From contig QLII01000001.1 of NCBI GenBank assembly GCA_003259005.1, positions 7,307,001 through 7,371,000 on the forward strand: 64,000 nt of DNA, written 5' to 3'. The stretch is from Spirosoma telluris (lineage in GTDB: Bacteria > Bacteroidota > Bacteroidia > Cytophagales > Spirosomataceae). Shown here in pieces: positions 1 through 9,704 of the stretch. The notes below the pieces were generated by a model, which saw only the letters and a program-made list of their open reading frames with translations, had not been told where the DNA came from and made no database searches. Within the stretch, counting starts at the first letter, position 1, and each line of letters starts with the position of its first letter. A program made the translations under genes and the position numbers.

Positions 1-52
1 GGTCATTTGAACCTAAGTGAGTCCAGAAGCCAACTTAATAACTGTAATTGAT

Positions 53-589
53 ATGTTCAAAGCCGCCATATATTTCCTTCTGTCTTGGATTGGTCTAGAA
101 TCAATTCAGGCTCAAAGCCAATTAGAAAGGCTTTTGAAGCATAAAGATTTTAAGCCAGTTTTGGCAGAGCATCTTAAAGAAGTCAACGCTTTATCCAAAG
201 CAGGAACGACTAACGTTTCTGTGCTATTATTTAAACCAAGTACAGACACATTAACCGTTTATCTCACGGTTATGTCATATTTGATTGAAGTCAAAGAAAA
301 TTTGCCAGCTAGCTTTACTACAGTAAATGGTCAACCATTTCTTATATATGATGGCTCTGAATTGCTTATTGATGACAAACAACGGTGGTTTGATGTAGTA
401 AAAATGTTCGTCGGCAAACGTCTTTGTGATAACCTCAACTATAGAGAATTACTAAAACAGCCAGGTCCCAAAGAGCTTCGTGTACCCTGTAATTATATCT
501 ATGATGCAACGGTAGAGAAATTGATTTTTAAGGAGGGGAAATTAATAAGTCATAAAATAGTGGGTGATATACCTTATTATTTAGAATAG
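53..589 (+). CDS. Secreted protein of unknown function
   Basis: I do not recognise this protein. Read from the ATG at 53 it has 178 residues; an in-frame GTG at 17 would add 12. The ATG puts a hydrophobic stretch (AAIYFLLSWIGL, residues 3-14) right at the N-terminus, followed by a plausible cleavage site near QAQSQ, so export to the periplasm is likely. The remainder is a mixed alpha/beta sequence without cysteine pairs or a catalytic motif I can name. It stands alone, converges on the efflux operon, and ends just before a hairpin terminator that can serve both sides. Confidence 0.6.
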   Translation: MFKAAIYFLLSWIGLESIQAQSQLERLLKHKDFKPVLAEHLKEVNALSKAGTTNVSVLLFKPSTDTLTVYLTVMSYLIEVKENLPASFTTVNGQPFLIYDGSELLIDDKQRWFDVVKMFVGKRLCDNLNYRELLKQPGPKELRVPCNYIYDATVEKLIFKEGKLISHKIVGDIPYYLE

Positions 590-610
590 CACAAAAAACA
601 GGAGTTATTC

Positions 611-654
611 GCTCTATTTAGTAGCAAATCAATTACTACTAAATAGAGCTTTTT
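611..654. terminator. Bidirectional hairpin terminator
   Basis: Perfect 14-bp inverted repeat (GCTCTATTTAGTAG at 611-624 and its complement at 636-649) followed by TTTT on the plus strand. It lies between the convergent 3' ends of the first gene and czcA. Confidence 0.75.
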
Positions 655-710
655 AGTTTAATACTTCCGGCTAAATCCCTGTTCTGCATAGTGAATACTA
701 TACCCAATGA

Positions 711-3700
711 TCAAACCTCCACCAGAGGATTTCTGGGTGTATGTGCTACATTCTGGCGGTAAAACATCCGATAGATAATTGGGAAAACCAGCAGGGTTAA
801 GATAGTGGCTGTAATGAGTCCACCAATGACCACAATGGCCAGCGGTTTCTGAGTTTCGGAGCCAATGCCGGTTGAGACAGCGGCTGGTAGCAGACCAATA
901 GCCGCCATAAGTGCCGTCATGATAACGGGTCGGATACGCGTTTGAACGCCCTCCCGAATGGCGGTGTCGATGGGCATTTTGTTCCGGCGGTTCGTGTTGA
1001 ATACCGAAATCAGGATAACGCCATTCTGCACACAAATACCGAACAGGGCAATGAAGCCAACCCCCGCCGAAATTCCGAAGTTCATGCCCGTTACATGCAA
1101 TGCCAGAATACCGCCAATCAGGGCAAAGGGCACGTTGAGCAATACCAGACCCGCATCTTTCACGTTGCCGAATAGGATGAACAGAATCACGAAAATTGCT
1201 GCCAGACTCAGCGGAACCACTTGTCCCAATCGTTTAGTAGCCCGAACCTGATTCTCGAACTCGCCCGTCCAGTTGATGGAATAGCCTTTGGGCAAGCTTT
1301 TTAGTGCTGCATTGACGCGCTGCTGGGCATCGGCAATGGTGCTGCCTAAATCACGTTCCCGCACCGAAAACTTGACACCAATAAAGCGTTTGTTGTTGTC
1401 GCGGTACACGAAAGCGGACCGGTTACCTCTCGGATGGTAGCAATTTCGCGTAACGGAATTTTGCTGCCCCGTAGTGTTGGCACCATCAGGCGCATAATGT
1501 CGTCCTCGGTTTTACGGTAGCTTTCGCCGTAGCGGAGTCGGATATCGAATTTACGCTCTCCTTCGTAGAGAATCGATGCCGTTTTGCCACCAATCGCCAT
1601 TTCGATTACGGCCTGCGCATCAGCAGTCGATACGCCGTAAAGCGCCATCTTCTGATCATGAAACAGCACACTGATTTCGGGCTGGCCAATGTTACGCAGA
1701 ATCCCTACGTCTTTCACACCTGGCACATCACGGATGGAGGCAATAACGGTGTTGGCTAATTTATTTAGTTCATTAAGGTCATCACCAAAGATTTTGACGG
1801 CGTTACTGGCGTTCATACCCGCAACGGCTTCGGCCACATTGTCGATAATGGGTTGTGAATAGTTATAATTGATGCCCTGAAACTGCTTCAAGCGGCCATC
1901 CATTTCCTCGATCAACTGGTCGGTGGTAATTTTACGCTTCCACTCATCCTTGGGCTTGAGGTTTACCTGCATCTGCACGTAATAAAAACCCGATGGGTCG
2001 GTACCGTCGTTGGAGCGGCCCGTTTGCGATAACACCCCGTTCACTTCGGGAAAGTCCATCAGTTTTTGCCGGAGCACCCGCACCATACCCACCGTCTGAT
2101 TCAGCGAACTACTCATCGGTAGTTTGGCCTCCACCCACAAAGCGCCTTCATTAAGCGTTGGCAGAAATTCCGTACCGAGTAGGGTAGAGGACAGGAAGGT
2201 AAGGGCCATGAAGACTACCGCTGCCAGCAGACTGAGCTTCCGGTTAGCGTAGCACTTATTGAAACCCGCCATCACAATCCGGTCGAAGAAATTAACTAAG
2301 GGGTTGTTACGCTCCCGTACGTTCTTCTTCAGTAGAATAGAGCAGAGCAACGGCACCAGCGTTAGGGTAAACAATAGCGCACCCAACAGCGCAAACCCAA
2401 GGGTCCAGGCTAGGGGTGAAAACATTTTACCCTCCACTTTCTGGAACGAGAATATGGGTAGTAAGGCCGTGATAATGATCAGTTTGGAGAAGAAAACGGC
2501 CTTGCCTAATTCGCCACCCGTTTTCTTGATCATCCCCAGCTTGGCCATTCGGTTAAACTTGGGCATGCCTACCTTAAGAGCAAGATGATCGAGTGAAACG
2601 AATATGCCCTCGACCATGACGACAGCACCGTCGATGATAATACCAAAATCGACCGCGCCCATCGACAGCAGGTTGGCCGACATGCCCCGTAACTTCAGAC
2701 ACATGAAGGCAAACAGTAGCGCCAGCGGGATAATCATCGAAACGATGATCGTTGTCCGCCAGTCGGCCATGAACAGGAAGACGATGACCGTAACCAGAAT
2801 AATGCCTTCCGTAAGGTTGTGCAGAACGGTTTTTGTACAGAAACTAATCAGATTATCGCGGTCGTAGAACGTCACCATCTTCACGTCGGAGGGAAGAATG
2901 CGGGTGTTCAATTCCTCGATTTTGTCTTTGACGCGGGCCAGCACTTCACTAGGGTTTTCATTCTTCCGCATCACCACGATGCCCTCGACCACATCATCAT
3001 TATCGTTCAGCCCCACCTGACCCACACGCGGCAGGTTCGATTCGGCCACTTCCGCTACGTTTTTAACCAATACTGGATTGCCATCCAGATCTTCAACAAT
3101 CAGATTTTCAATATCCTGAATGGAGGTCAGTAACCCGATGCCACGCACCACATACGCCTGCCCGTTACGCTCGATCACATCGCCCCCAACGTTGATGTTG
3201 CTGCGGGTAACGGCCTGATAAACTTCCAGTGGCGTAATATCGTATTTGGCCAGTTGGGTCGGGTTAACCCGGATTTCGTAACTCTTCTCGCGACCACCAA
3301 AGGCCACCACATCCGCCACGCCCGACACCGAACGTAACTGGCGATCAATGACCCAGTTATGCAGGGTAAGTAGTTCGCGGCTATCGCGGGAGGGTGATTT
3401 GAGCGTGAAGCGGAAAATTTCACCCGTTGGGCCATAAGGGGGCTGTACATCTGGTTCGACACCGTCGGGCAGGGATACCGTTCGGAGCTGGTTGTTTACC
3501 TGTTGTCGGGCAAAAAAATCTTCAACATCGTCTTCAAAAATGATTTTGATAATGCTCAACCCGAACATCGTGATCGAACGAACATTGGTCTTTCGCTGCA
3601 CCGCACTCATGGATATCTCGATGGGTACCGTCACAAATCGCTCAATTTCCTCTGCCGAACGACCATTCCACTCCGTCACAACAATAATCTGCGTGTTGGT

Positions 3701-3835
3701 TACATCGGGGAAGGCTTCGAGGGGTACGTTGAGGTAACTGACCACTCCAGCTGCTACCAGCCCAATGGTCATGAAAAAGATAAAAAAGCGGTTCTTCAGT
3801 GAAAAACCGACGACGTTACGGATGAATTGGTTCAT
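711..3835 (-). CDS. czcA: CzcA-type heavy-metal efflux RND pump (one apparent frameshift)
   Basis: Inner-membrane proton-driven pump of the heavy-metal RND family, the motor of a tripartite CzcCBA system. Repaired length is about 1041 residues, normal for the family. Start chosen at MNQFIRNVVGF (3835); the upstream in-frame codons run through a palindromic repeat. The TM4 motif DFGIIIDGAVVMVE keeps the two Asp and the Glu typical of CzcA-like pumps for divalent ions (Zn/Co/Cd/Ni) and not the CusA pattern; the ion is an inference. The reading frame breaks near 1416-1420: after IREVTGP one G seems missing (CCGGCTTTCG expected), and the protein resumes at FVYRDNNKRF. It is the last gene of the czcC-czcB-czcA order. 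Confidence 0.92.
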
Positions 3836-3838
3836 AAG

Positions 3839-3915
3839 GGCTTGGAGTAGGGAGCACGGAGCACGGTGCAGGGTGTGGACTAGCCTCCCTGCACCGCGCA
3901 CCCTGCACCCCGCTT
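3839..3915. repeat. Intergenic inverted repeat, GAGCA/GCACC-rich
   Basis: Imperfect palindrome in the czcB-czcA gap: a GGAGCACGGTGCAGGG-like left arm and CCCTGCACCGCGCACC-like right arm. Related in style to the perfect palindrome at 7959-8032. Confidence 0.6.
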
Positions 3916-4994
3916 TTAATCATTAATGGCGTCGTAGACCAGGAGTTGATTTTTAGAAATGACGCGTTCGCCCGGCTTTAGTCCTGTTTTGATATAGGCG
4001 ATGTCGCCAACGGTTTTGAGGACATTCACCTCGCGGGTGTCGATGTCGGAACGTCCCCGGAACACCATGACGTAGTGTTTCGATTGGTCGAAAATGACCG
4101 AGCCTGCCGGTACGGTGGCTAGTTGCCCCCGTCTTCATAGCGTAAGGTAACGGTTGCATGCATTTCGGGGCGGAGTTTCATCGCCTTGTTATTCAGGCGG
4201 ATGCGTACGGTCATAGCTTTGGTGCCGGGGTCCAGTACAGTATAGATTTTGTCGACCTGGCCATGGAAGAGATCGTCAGGATAGCTGAGTGTTTGAATGG
4301 AGGCATCCATGCCCATCCGTACCCGTCCGATGTCGCTTTCGTTAACGTTGGCCAATACCCATACTTCGCTAATTTGACCGATGGTGAACAGATTGCCGGC
4401 ATTATCGGAACGGAGCTGCGTACCCCGATTCACGTTTTTCTCGATCACGTAGCCATCAATGGGGGCTTTCACCGTATAGATCGACGTTTTGCCAATCCCA
4501 TAAATTTTAGAGACTTCGGCTACCCGATTCGATTCGGCCTGCGCTTTTTCAACTTCTTTCTGAGCCGCTACCACTTCCCGCTGTGAAGTCAGTTTGGTTT
4601 CGAACAGGTCCTGAGCCACGCGCAGGTTTTTCTCCGCCAGTAATAAATCCGACCGGGCCTGGATGCTCTGCCGTTCTATATCGGCTACTTCACCCGATCG
4701 AATCAATGCCAGTGTCTGCCCTTTATGAACGTAATCCCCTAATTCTACTTTTACGTCTTCGACATTACCCCCCACCAGCGGGTATACTTTAATGACCCGG
4801 TTTTCGTCGGCCATGACTTTGCCCACCAGTGTCAGTTCACTTCGGACGGGTTGCATAACCACACTATCGAGGTGAATCCGGTGCATCATCGTATCGGATA
4901 ACATAAACGCTTTTTCCTCTTCCGGCGCTGGCTTAGGCCCACAGGAGAAGAAAAAGGCCACACAACTGAGCAGTAAAAATGCAGTAATTTTCAT
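3916..4994 (-). CDS. czcB: CzcB-type periplasmic adaptor lipoprotein (one apparent frameshift)
   Basis: Membrane-fusion protein linking the RND pump to the outer-membrane channel. The N-terminus has a lipoprotein signal (LLLSCVAFFFSCG). A biotinyl-lipoyl-like hairpin region follows (VEDVKVELGDYVHKGQTLA about residues 78-97), then a coiled coil, then beta-barrel segments. The sequence breaks in a G5 run at 4126-4130 (plus-strand CCCCC): as read it stops after RYEDGGN, but with one G added it continues as QLATVPAGSVIFDQSKHYVM and ends ...LLVYDAIND at 3916, giving about 359 residues, normal for the family. It lies between czcC and czcA on the same strand. Confidence 0.9.
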
Positions 4995-5078
4995 CGTAGT
5001 ACCGGGTGTTCTGCCCAGTCGTATTAAGTAAGGGTGATTTGACTATGTACTTATTTCACCCGGACGAGACGTCCGGAT

Positions 5079-6338
5079 CTACCTGAATAATTCGTCACCG
5101 ACGAGATAATTCAGTTCTTCGTAGGCGCTAATCCGGTCGGCTTTCAGACGATTAATCTGGCGAACACTATCGTTGTAGGCTTCAATTAGATCGACAAATT
5201 CGATGAGGGTCAGATTCCCCTTCTGGAAGCTGATGATAACGCCCCGGTTCAACTCATCGAATTGATCAGTAAACGAGCGCTCAATACTCTGCACGCGCCG
5301 TTCTACTTCCCGAACTTTTTGCAGTGAGGTGGCCACTTCGTTATTGACCTGAACGGCCTTTTGGCGTTGTAACTGACTCTGGTAATTGATCTGGCTACGA
5401 GCGGCCCGAATAGCCCCCTGATTGCGGTTGAAAACCGGAATGTCGGCAGAAACCGACAGGCCAACGTAGTTCTGAATATAACTCCCGGCCTGGTCGTAGG
5501 TACCGCCTACGCGTAAATCCGGTACGGCGAGCGCCTTCTGCAAATTGTAATTCAGTTCAGCCTGCCGAATAAGCGACTCCGACGCTTTCAGGTCGGGCCG
5601 ATTGCGAAGGGCCATTTGCTGGAGCGTATCGTCTGGTTGTGTTGGCAGGTGATAACGAGGCAGCGTTGCGTCCCGAACGAGCGGCTGAATGGGCTGATCT
5701 ACAGATAATAGCGTTCGTAAAGCCCGCTGGTCATCGGCCAGTTGGAATACGATCTCCGTTCGGTCGTTATTGAGTTGAAACAGCAGTGCTTTGAGTCGGA
5801 GCAATTCCCGAAGCGAAATGTTATTTCGTTCATACTGCTTTTCATAAGCCGACACCGTAGTTTCAAGTGTAGCAATCTGCTGATTAAATCGATTCAGCGT
5901 CAGCTGCTGGAAATAAATAGAATAGAACCGACTCCGGAGGTCAAAACGCAGGCCACGTAGTAAATCGAGCAATTCCAGTTCGGTCAGACGGGCCGCTTCC
6001 GACGCGAGCGCAATGCGTTTGTTCCGCTTCCCAGCGGTATAAAGCAGCTGTTGCACCGAAATGATTTTCTCACCCTGCCTGCCTACGTCCAGTACTCGCC
6101 GGGTTTCGTTGTTGAAGGAGCTAATCTCCAGTGTTACGTTTGGGTTGTCGTATAAACTAGCCTGGAGTACCTGAGCCTGACTGGCGTCAATCCGAAATCG
6201 CTCGGCTAGTAGCAGCAAATTGTTTTTGAGAAACAGGCTATCGGCCTGTCGTAGGGTGATGTGAAGCGAATCCTGCGCCAAAGCAGGATAATTTTGAAGA
6301 AAAAGGACGCTAAATAAGATGACCAGCAGTAGCCGCAT
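5079..6338 (-). CDS. czcC: CzcC-type TolC-family outer-membrane channel
   Basis: Outer-membrane efflux protein of 419 residues with a signal peptide (LLLVILFSVLFLQNYPALAQ) and two OEP repeats rich in long amphipathic helices. The first repeat covers about residues 25-210 and the second 215-415. Family members form the trimeric exit duct for RND pumps. It is the first structural gene of the efflux operon; a 233-bp leader separates it from the sensor kinase, and an 11-bp triple repeat lies in that leader. No frame problems. Confidence 0.9.
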   Translation of the reverse strand: MRLLLVILFSVLFLQNYPALAQDSLHITLRQADSLFLKNNLLLLAERFRIDASQAQVLQASLYDNPNVTLEISSFNNETRRVLDVGRQGEKIISVQQLLYTAGKRNKRIALASEAARLTELELLDLLRGLRFDLRSRFYSIYFQQLTLNRFNQQIATLETTVSAYEKQYERNNISLRELLRLKALLFQLNNDRTEIVFQLADDQRALRTLLSVDQPIQPLVRDATLPRYHLPTQPDDTLQQMALRNRPDLKASESLIRQAELNYNLQKALAVPDLRVGGTYDQAGSYIQNYVGLSVSADIPVFNRNQGAIRAARSQINYQSQLQRQKAVQVNNEVATSLQKVREVERRVQSIERSFTDQFDELNRGVIISFQKGNLTLIEFVDLIEAYNDSVRQINRLKADRISAYEELNYLVGDELFR

Positions 6339-6410
6339 AGGTTGGGTAAAGTAGGGCTACAAAGGTCTTTAATCTGGATTAGGTATAACTTAAAATGATA
6401 TTAAAGGGGG

Positions 6411-6440
6411 TTAGAAAAACATTAGAAAAATATTAGAGAC
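6411..6440. promoter_or_regulatory. Triple 11-bp direct repeat, candidate response-regulator site
   Basis: TTAGA occurs at 6411, 6422 and 6433, exactly 11 bp apart, each of the first two followed by AAAA. OmpR-family regulators commonly bind tandem repeats of about one helical turn. The site lies 73-100 bp upstream of the czcC start and the adjacent gene pair encodes an OmpR-type regulator and its kinase. Function is inferred. Confidence 0.5.
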
Positions 6441-6571
6441 CCTTATTAAGGATTGATTTTGACAGCTTTGGTGTATTAAGGCTTTTTAATCAGCGTAGCA
6501 TAAGTTTTAATATCCAATCACCTCCCCCGGCCTCTCTCCTGTTTTAGCAGAGGGGCGACGGGTGAGGTCAT

Positions 6572-7939
6572 TTACACATGTGGTAGCGAAACCGTAAACG
6601 TACTACCCTCGCCCAATTTACTCTCGACTGATAAGGTACCCATGTGCAGTTCAATCAGTTTCATGCAGATGGATAACCCAATGCCAAAGCCCTGATAGTC
6701 AAGGGCGTTGGTTGATCTGTAAAAGGGTTCAAAAATATGCACCTGGTCCTGTGTAGAAATGCCAATACCTTTGTCCTGAATGGTAATACGGCAATATTGA
6801 CTATCGGTACTGATGCGCACCTGAGCCGTATGGTCTAATGAGTATTTACAGGCATTGTCGAACAGGTTAAGAAATACTTGTTTCAATAACTCCTCGTTCG
6901 CTTTAATAAGTGTTTCGGTCTCGGTTTCTGGCAGATTGCTGTAGTCAACCGAGACTCGGTACTGAGGTTTGGCGCTTACTAGTTCATCTTTGGCCAGGAA
7001 AACGACATCGTCGGCACGGATCGTCTGAAACGCCACCTGGTTGCTCGTTTCCAGCGTTCGGGCCAGCAACAGTAAACTATTGGTCAGGCCAATGAGCCGG
7101 TCGGTGTCCGATAGCAGATTCGTCAGAACTTCGGTGTGCTCGGTGACGGTGAGTGGCCTACGTAAACCCAGTTGAATTTCTGATTTTAGGGCCGCCAGGG
7201 GCGTTCGAAGTTCATGCGAGGCATGGGATACAAAACTGCGTTGCTGTTCAAAGGCCTGGTGCAGTCGATGCAGCACATCGTTGAAATTCATCGCCAATCG
7301 GGCAATCTCATCCTGTCGATTGCCTTCGTCCAGCCGTTGCTGGAGATTACGGGCCGTAATGGTGGATACCTGTTGATTGATCTGGTTAATGGGACGAAGC
7401 GACTGCCCGGCAAAGAAGATACCCAGTCCAATGGTAATGCTAAGGCCAGCTAATAATCCCCAGCCCAGGGTTAGTCGCAGGTTTTCTAACTTACTTTTTC
7501 CAAACTGATCATAGGCCGAGGCTAAGACTACTAAATCGCGGCCGTTTTGTCGGTAAAGTAGCCCAACCAGTTCGTTGTGTTCACTGAAGGTTTCAATTTC
7601 TTTCTTCCGGCGAACCTCATCCAGCAGGGCCGTTCGGTAGTAAATAATCTGATCATCGACACTGGAATAGATCAGGCGATTCTTCGCATCGAAAATCAGT
7701 ACTTTCTCGTCAAATAAGGCTGTAAGTGTGTTACGGTCGATGATTTTAAGCAACTCCCGATCCACTTCTTTTACCTCAATCAAAAACCGGACAGTAGTGC
7801 GGGCCTTGTTTTTAAGCCGATCATAAAATTCCTCCCGCCGATAGGTAGCGGATACCAGATAAATCAGCACCGAAAAAACGATCAGAATCGTAGCGACAAT
7901 GAGCGAGAACTGGAGGGCTATACGGTTGCGAATGGTCAT
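6572..7939 (-). CDS. Sensor histidine kinase of the efflux operon (CusS/CzcS-like)
   Basis: Membrane sensor kinase of about 455 residues from the start MTIRNRIALQFSL (7939); codons further upstream fall in a perfect palindrome. TM1 is near residues 10-30, a periplasmic sensor loop runs to about 155, TM2 is near 160-180 and HAMP follows. The phosphoacceptor motif is SHASHELRTPLAALKSE near 245, with an N-box (NLFDNACKYS) and G-boxes (DKGIGIS, GFGIGLS) after it. It would phosphorylate the adjacent response regulator. Its position directly upstream of czcCBA suggests metal sensing; the ligand is not visible in the sequence. Confidence 0.9.
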   Translation of the reverse strand: MTIRNRIALQFSLIVATILIVFSVLIYLVSATYRREEFYDRLKNKARTTVRFLIEVKEVDRELLKIIDRNTLTALFDEKVLIFDAKNRLIYSSVDDQIIYYRTALLDEVRRKKEIETFSEHNELVGLLYRQNGRDLVVLASAYDQFGKSKLENLRLTLGWGLLAGLSITIGLGIFFAGQSLRPINQINQQVSTITARNLQQRLDEGNRQDEIARLAMNFNDVLHRLHQAFEQQRSFVSHASHELRTPLAALKSEIQLGLRRPLTVTEHTEVLTNLLSDTDRLIGLTNSLLLLARTLETSNQVAFQTIRADDVVFLAKDELVSAKPQYRVSVDYSNLPETETETLIKANEELLKQVFLNLFDNACKYSLDHTAQVRISTDSQYCRITIQDKGIGISTQDQVHIFEPFYRSTNALDYQGFGIGLSICMKLIELHMGTLSVESKLGEGSTFTVSLPHV

Positions 7940-7958
7940 GGTAAGAGGGGCTAGGGGC

Positions 7959-8032
7959 ATGGAGCAAGGCGCGCGGAGCAGGGAGACTAACAATACACCT
8001 TTATTCTCCCTGCTCCGCGCGCCTTGCTCCAT
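7959..8032. repeat. Perfect 27-bp inverted repeat between regulator and kinase genes
   Basis: Arms at 7959-7985 and 8006-8032 are exact reverse complements (ATGGAGCAAGGCGCGCGGAG...), with a 20-bp AT-rich loop. The element sits between the two genes of the two-component operon and would form a strong RNA hairpin, possibly lowering kinase expression relative to the regulator. Confidence 0.85.
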
Positions 8033-8037
8033 GCATT

Positions 8038-8724
8038 CTACTCTTCTTTCAATACATACCCCATGCCGGGGCGAGTATGGATCAGTTTCGGCTCAAAATC
8101 GCGGTCTATTTTTTTACGTAAGTAGTTGACATATACCTCCACAACATTGGTGCCCGGATCGAAGTTAAGATTCCAGACGGTTTCGGCAATATCTAATTTT
8201 GAGAGTACCCGGCCTTTGTTCCGGATCAGGTATTCCAGCAGGGCAAATTCACGGGCAGTCAGGTCAATGAGTGTAGTACCTCGGCGAACTTCCTTGATGG
8301 TCAGGTTAACCGTCAGATTGGCTACCTGAAGAATGTCATCCGCAATTGGACTAGTATTGAGAGCCGACCGCCGAAAACAAGTCGCAACGCGCGCTACCAG
8401 TTCCCGAAAATCAAACGGTTTCACCAGATAATCATCGGCTCCTAATCCTAATCCTTCCACTTTATCTTCGATCTCTCCCAGTGCCGTGAGCATGATAATA
8501 GGAAGTTGTGGCTTCTCAGCCCGAACGCTTCGGCATACTTCAAATCCACTTAAACCGGGCAGGTTAATATCTAAAATCAGCAAATCGACACCAGGTTGCA
8601 GGGCCATCTGTCGACCATTTAGTCCTTCATACACGACCTCTGTAGCATAGCCTTCATCCTGGAGGCCCCGACTAATATTCTGGGCAATGCGCCGGTCATC
8701 TTCTATGATCAGTATTTTTTTCAT
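8038..8724 (-). CDS. OmpR-family response regulator (CusR/CzcR-like)
   Basis: Two-component DNA-binding regulator of 228 residues. The receiver domain (1-120) keeps the acidic pair EDD at 8-10, the phosphoacceptor Asp in LLILDINLPG (about 52), the switch Thr in MLTALG and the Lys in YLVKPFD. The C-terminal winged helix covers about 130-225 (LTAREFALLEYLIRNKG, VVEVYVNYLRKKID, THTRPG-like turn ending in GMGYVLKEE). It starts the operon with the kinase and czcCBA genes and most likely activates the efflux genes. Confidence 0.92.
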   Translation of the reverse strand: MKKILIIEDDRRIAQNISRGLQDEGYATEVVYEGLNGRQMALQPGVDLLILDINLPGLSGFEVCRSVRAEKPQLPIIMLTALGEIEDKVEGLGLGADDYLVKPFDFRELVARVATCFRRSALNTSPIADDILQVANLTVNLTIKEVRRGTTLIDLTAREFALLEYLIRNKGRVLSKLDIAETVWNLNFDPGTNVVEVYVNYLRKKIDRDFEPKLIHTRPGMGYVLKEE

Positions 8725-8753
8725 AGCCTGAGTGTTGAGGTGAAATTTACCAC

Positions 8754-8794
8754 AAAAAAACTCCCCCGTTACATAGCTGCAACGGGGGAGTTTT
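8754..8794 (-). terminator. Rho-independent terminator of the L31 gene
   Basis: CTCCCCCGTT (8761-8770) pairs with AACGGGGGAG (8781-8790). On the minus strand it is followed by a T7 tract, as expected for the end of the L31 transcript. Confidence 0.85.
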
Positions 8795-8825
8795 ATACTT
8801 GTTAAAAAGAGAAACGCCGATCAAA

Positions 8826-9095
8826 CTACGACTGCGAAGTCGGGGTTGCGTTTTCTTTTGTACCATAGCGCTTGCGGAACTTGTCCACACGACCAGCCGT
8901 ATCGAGCAGTACGTTTTTGCCCGTATAGAACGGGTGCGACTGCGAACTAACTTCGATCTTAACGAGCGGATAGGTTTTGCCTTCGAACTCGATGCTGTCT
9001 CTGGTTTGAACCGTTGAGCGCGTTAGAAATTTATAGTCGCTCGACAAGTCGTGGAATACCACTTCGCGGTAGTCCGGGTGAATGCCCTTTTTCAT
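8826..9095 (-). CDS. rpmE: 50S ribosomal protein L31 type B
   Basis: Ribosomal protein of 89 residues, complete. It matches the type B form: it starts MKKGIHPDYREVVFHD, contains SSQSHPFYTGK and ends in a DKFRKRYG tail, and it lacks the zinc-binding CxxC pairs of the type A protein. It is monocistronic with its own promoter and terminator. Confidence 0.97.
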   Translation of the reverse strand: MKKGIHPDYREVVFHDLSSDYKFLTRSTVQTRDSIEFEGKTYPLVKIEVSSQSHPFYTGKNVLLDTAGRVDKFRKRYGTKENATPTSQS

Positions 9096-9145
9096 GATTA
9101 ATCTAGTTTCTTGTCATCTTCTCGGTTTCCGACCGAAAAGGACTG

Positions 9146-9176
9146 CAAAGGTACGGTGTTTTGTCAGGATTGCAAA
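9146..9176 (-). promoter_or_regulatory. Bacteroidota-type promoter of the L31 gene
   Basis: On the minus strand TTTG (plus 9173-9176) is followed after exactly 19 bp by TACCTTTG (plus 9146-9153). This matches the -33 TTTG / -7 TAnnTTTG consensus of the Bacteroidota housekeeping sigma factor, about 50 bp upstream of the start codon. Confidence 0.8.
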
Positions 9177-9704
9177 GCCTTTTTATAGCTTCTTTTGTAG
9201 GCTGATAACGAACCGATTGCCATCGAACCGTTGCATAACATTGTCATCATAAACACTTGTTCCTCTGCGGCTTTTTTCATAGTTTTCCAATGCAATACGC
9301 TTCCTTCACGGGATTGTGCCAGCCGACGTTTGGCCCCACGTTCCGATCCGTAAAATCGCTTTTTTAATTTCTAAGAATACCTCGCCAGTGGGGTATTGTT
9401 AAGTCGTTAATGCTGACGGCTTAACAATTTCTTAACCTGCTGGTGAAGTTGAACGTTTCAAGGATTTGTCAAATCCCCCGAACCTTCTGGGTTGCTTTTC
9501 CGTCTTTTTCAAAAGAACTTTAGAACCCCATACGGCTACCCTTTAGAATAACGACTTAGGTATGGCCTTTTGGTTACTAAATAGATACTCGTCTGAACAG
9601 ATGAAATTAAATTGCTCCTCTTAAATTAACCATTCATATAAACTCAATCGTAACATGTCTATCCTGCAGTCAACATTTTTCTATACTAACTAGCCGAAAT
9701 ACGT
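9177..9704. other. Long leader region upstream of nrdA
   Basis: No gene seen on either strand. It holds a small inverted repeat TTGTTAAG/CTTAACAA (about 9397-9428) and AATACC/GGTATT just before it. No convincing cobalamin riboswitch core, NrdR box pair or TAnnTTTG element for nrdA was found. Confidence 0.4.

Noticed and set aside
3953..4159. Separate 68-codon ORF after czcB
   Set aside because: It is an out-of-frame reading of the czcB 3' end; the correct frame continues the adaptor protein after one added base.
7959..8032. Insertion-sequence terminal repeats
   Set aside because: The arms are separated by only 20 bp with no transposase; it is a hairpin element, not an insertion sequence.
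9177..9704. Cobalamin riboswitch upstream of ribonucleotide reductase
   Set aside because: The leader is long enough, but I could not find the conserved B12-box or core stems.
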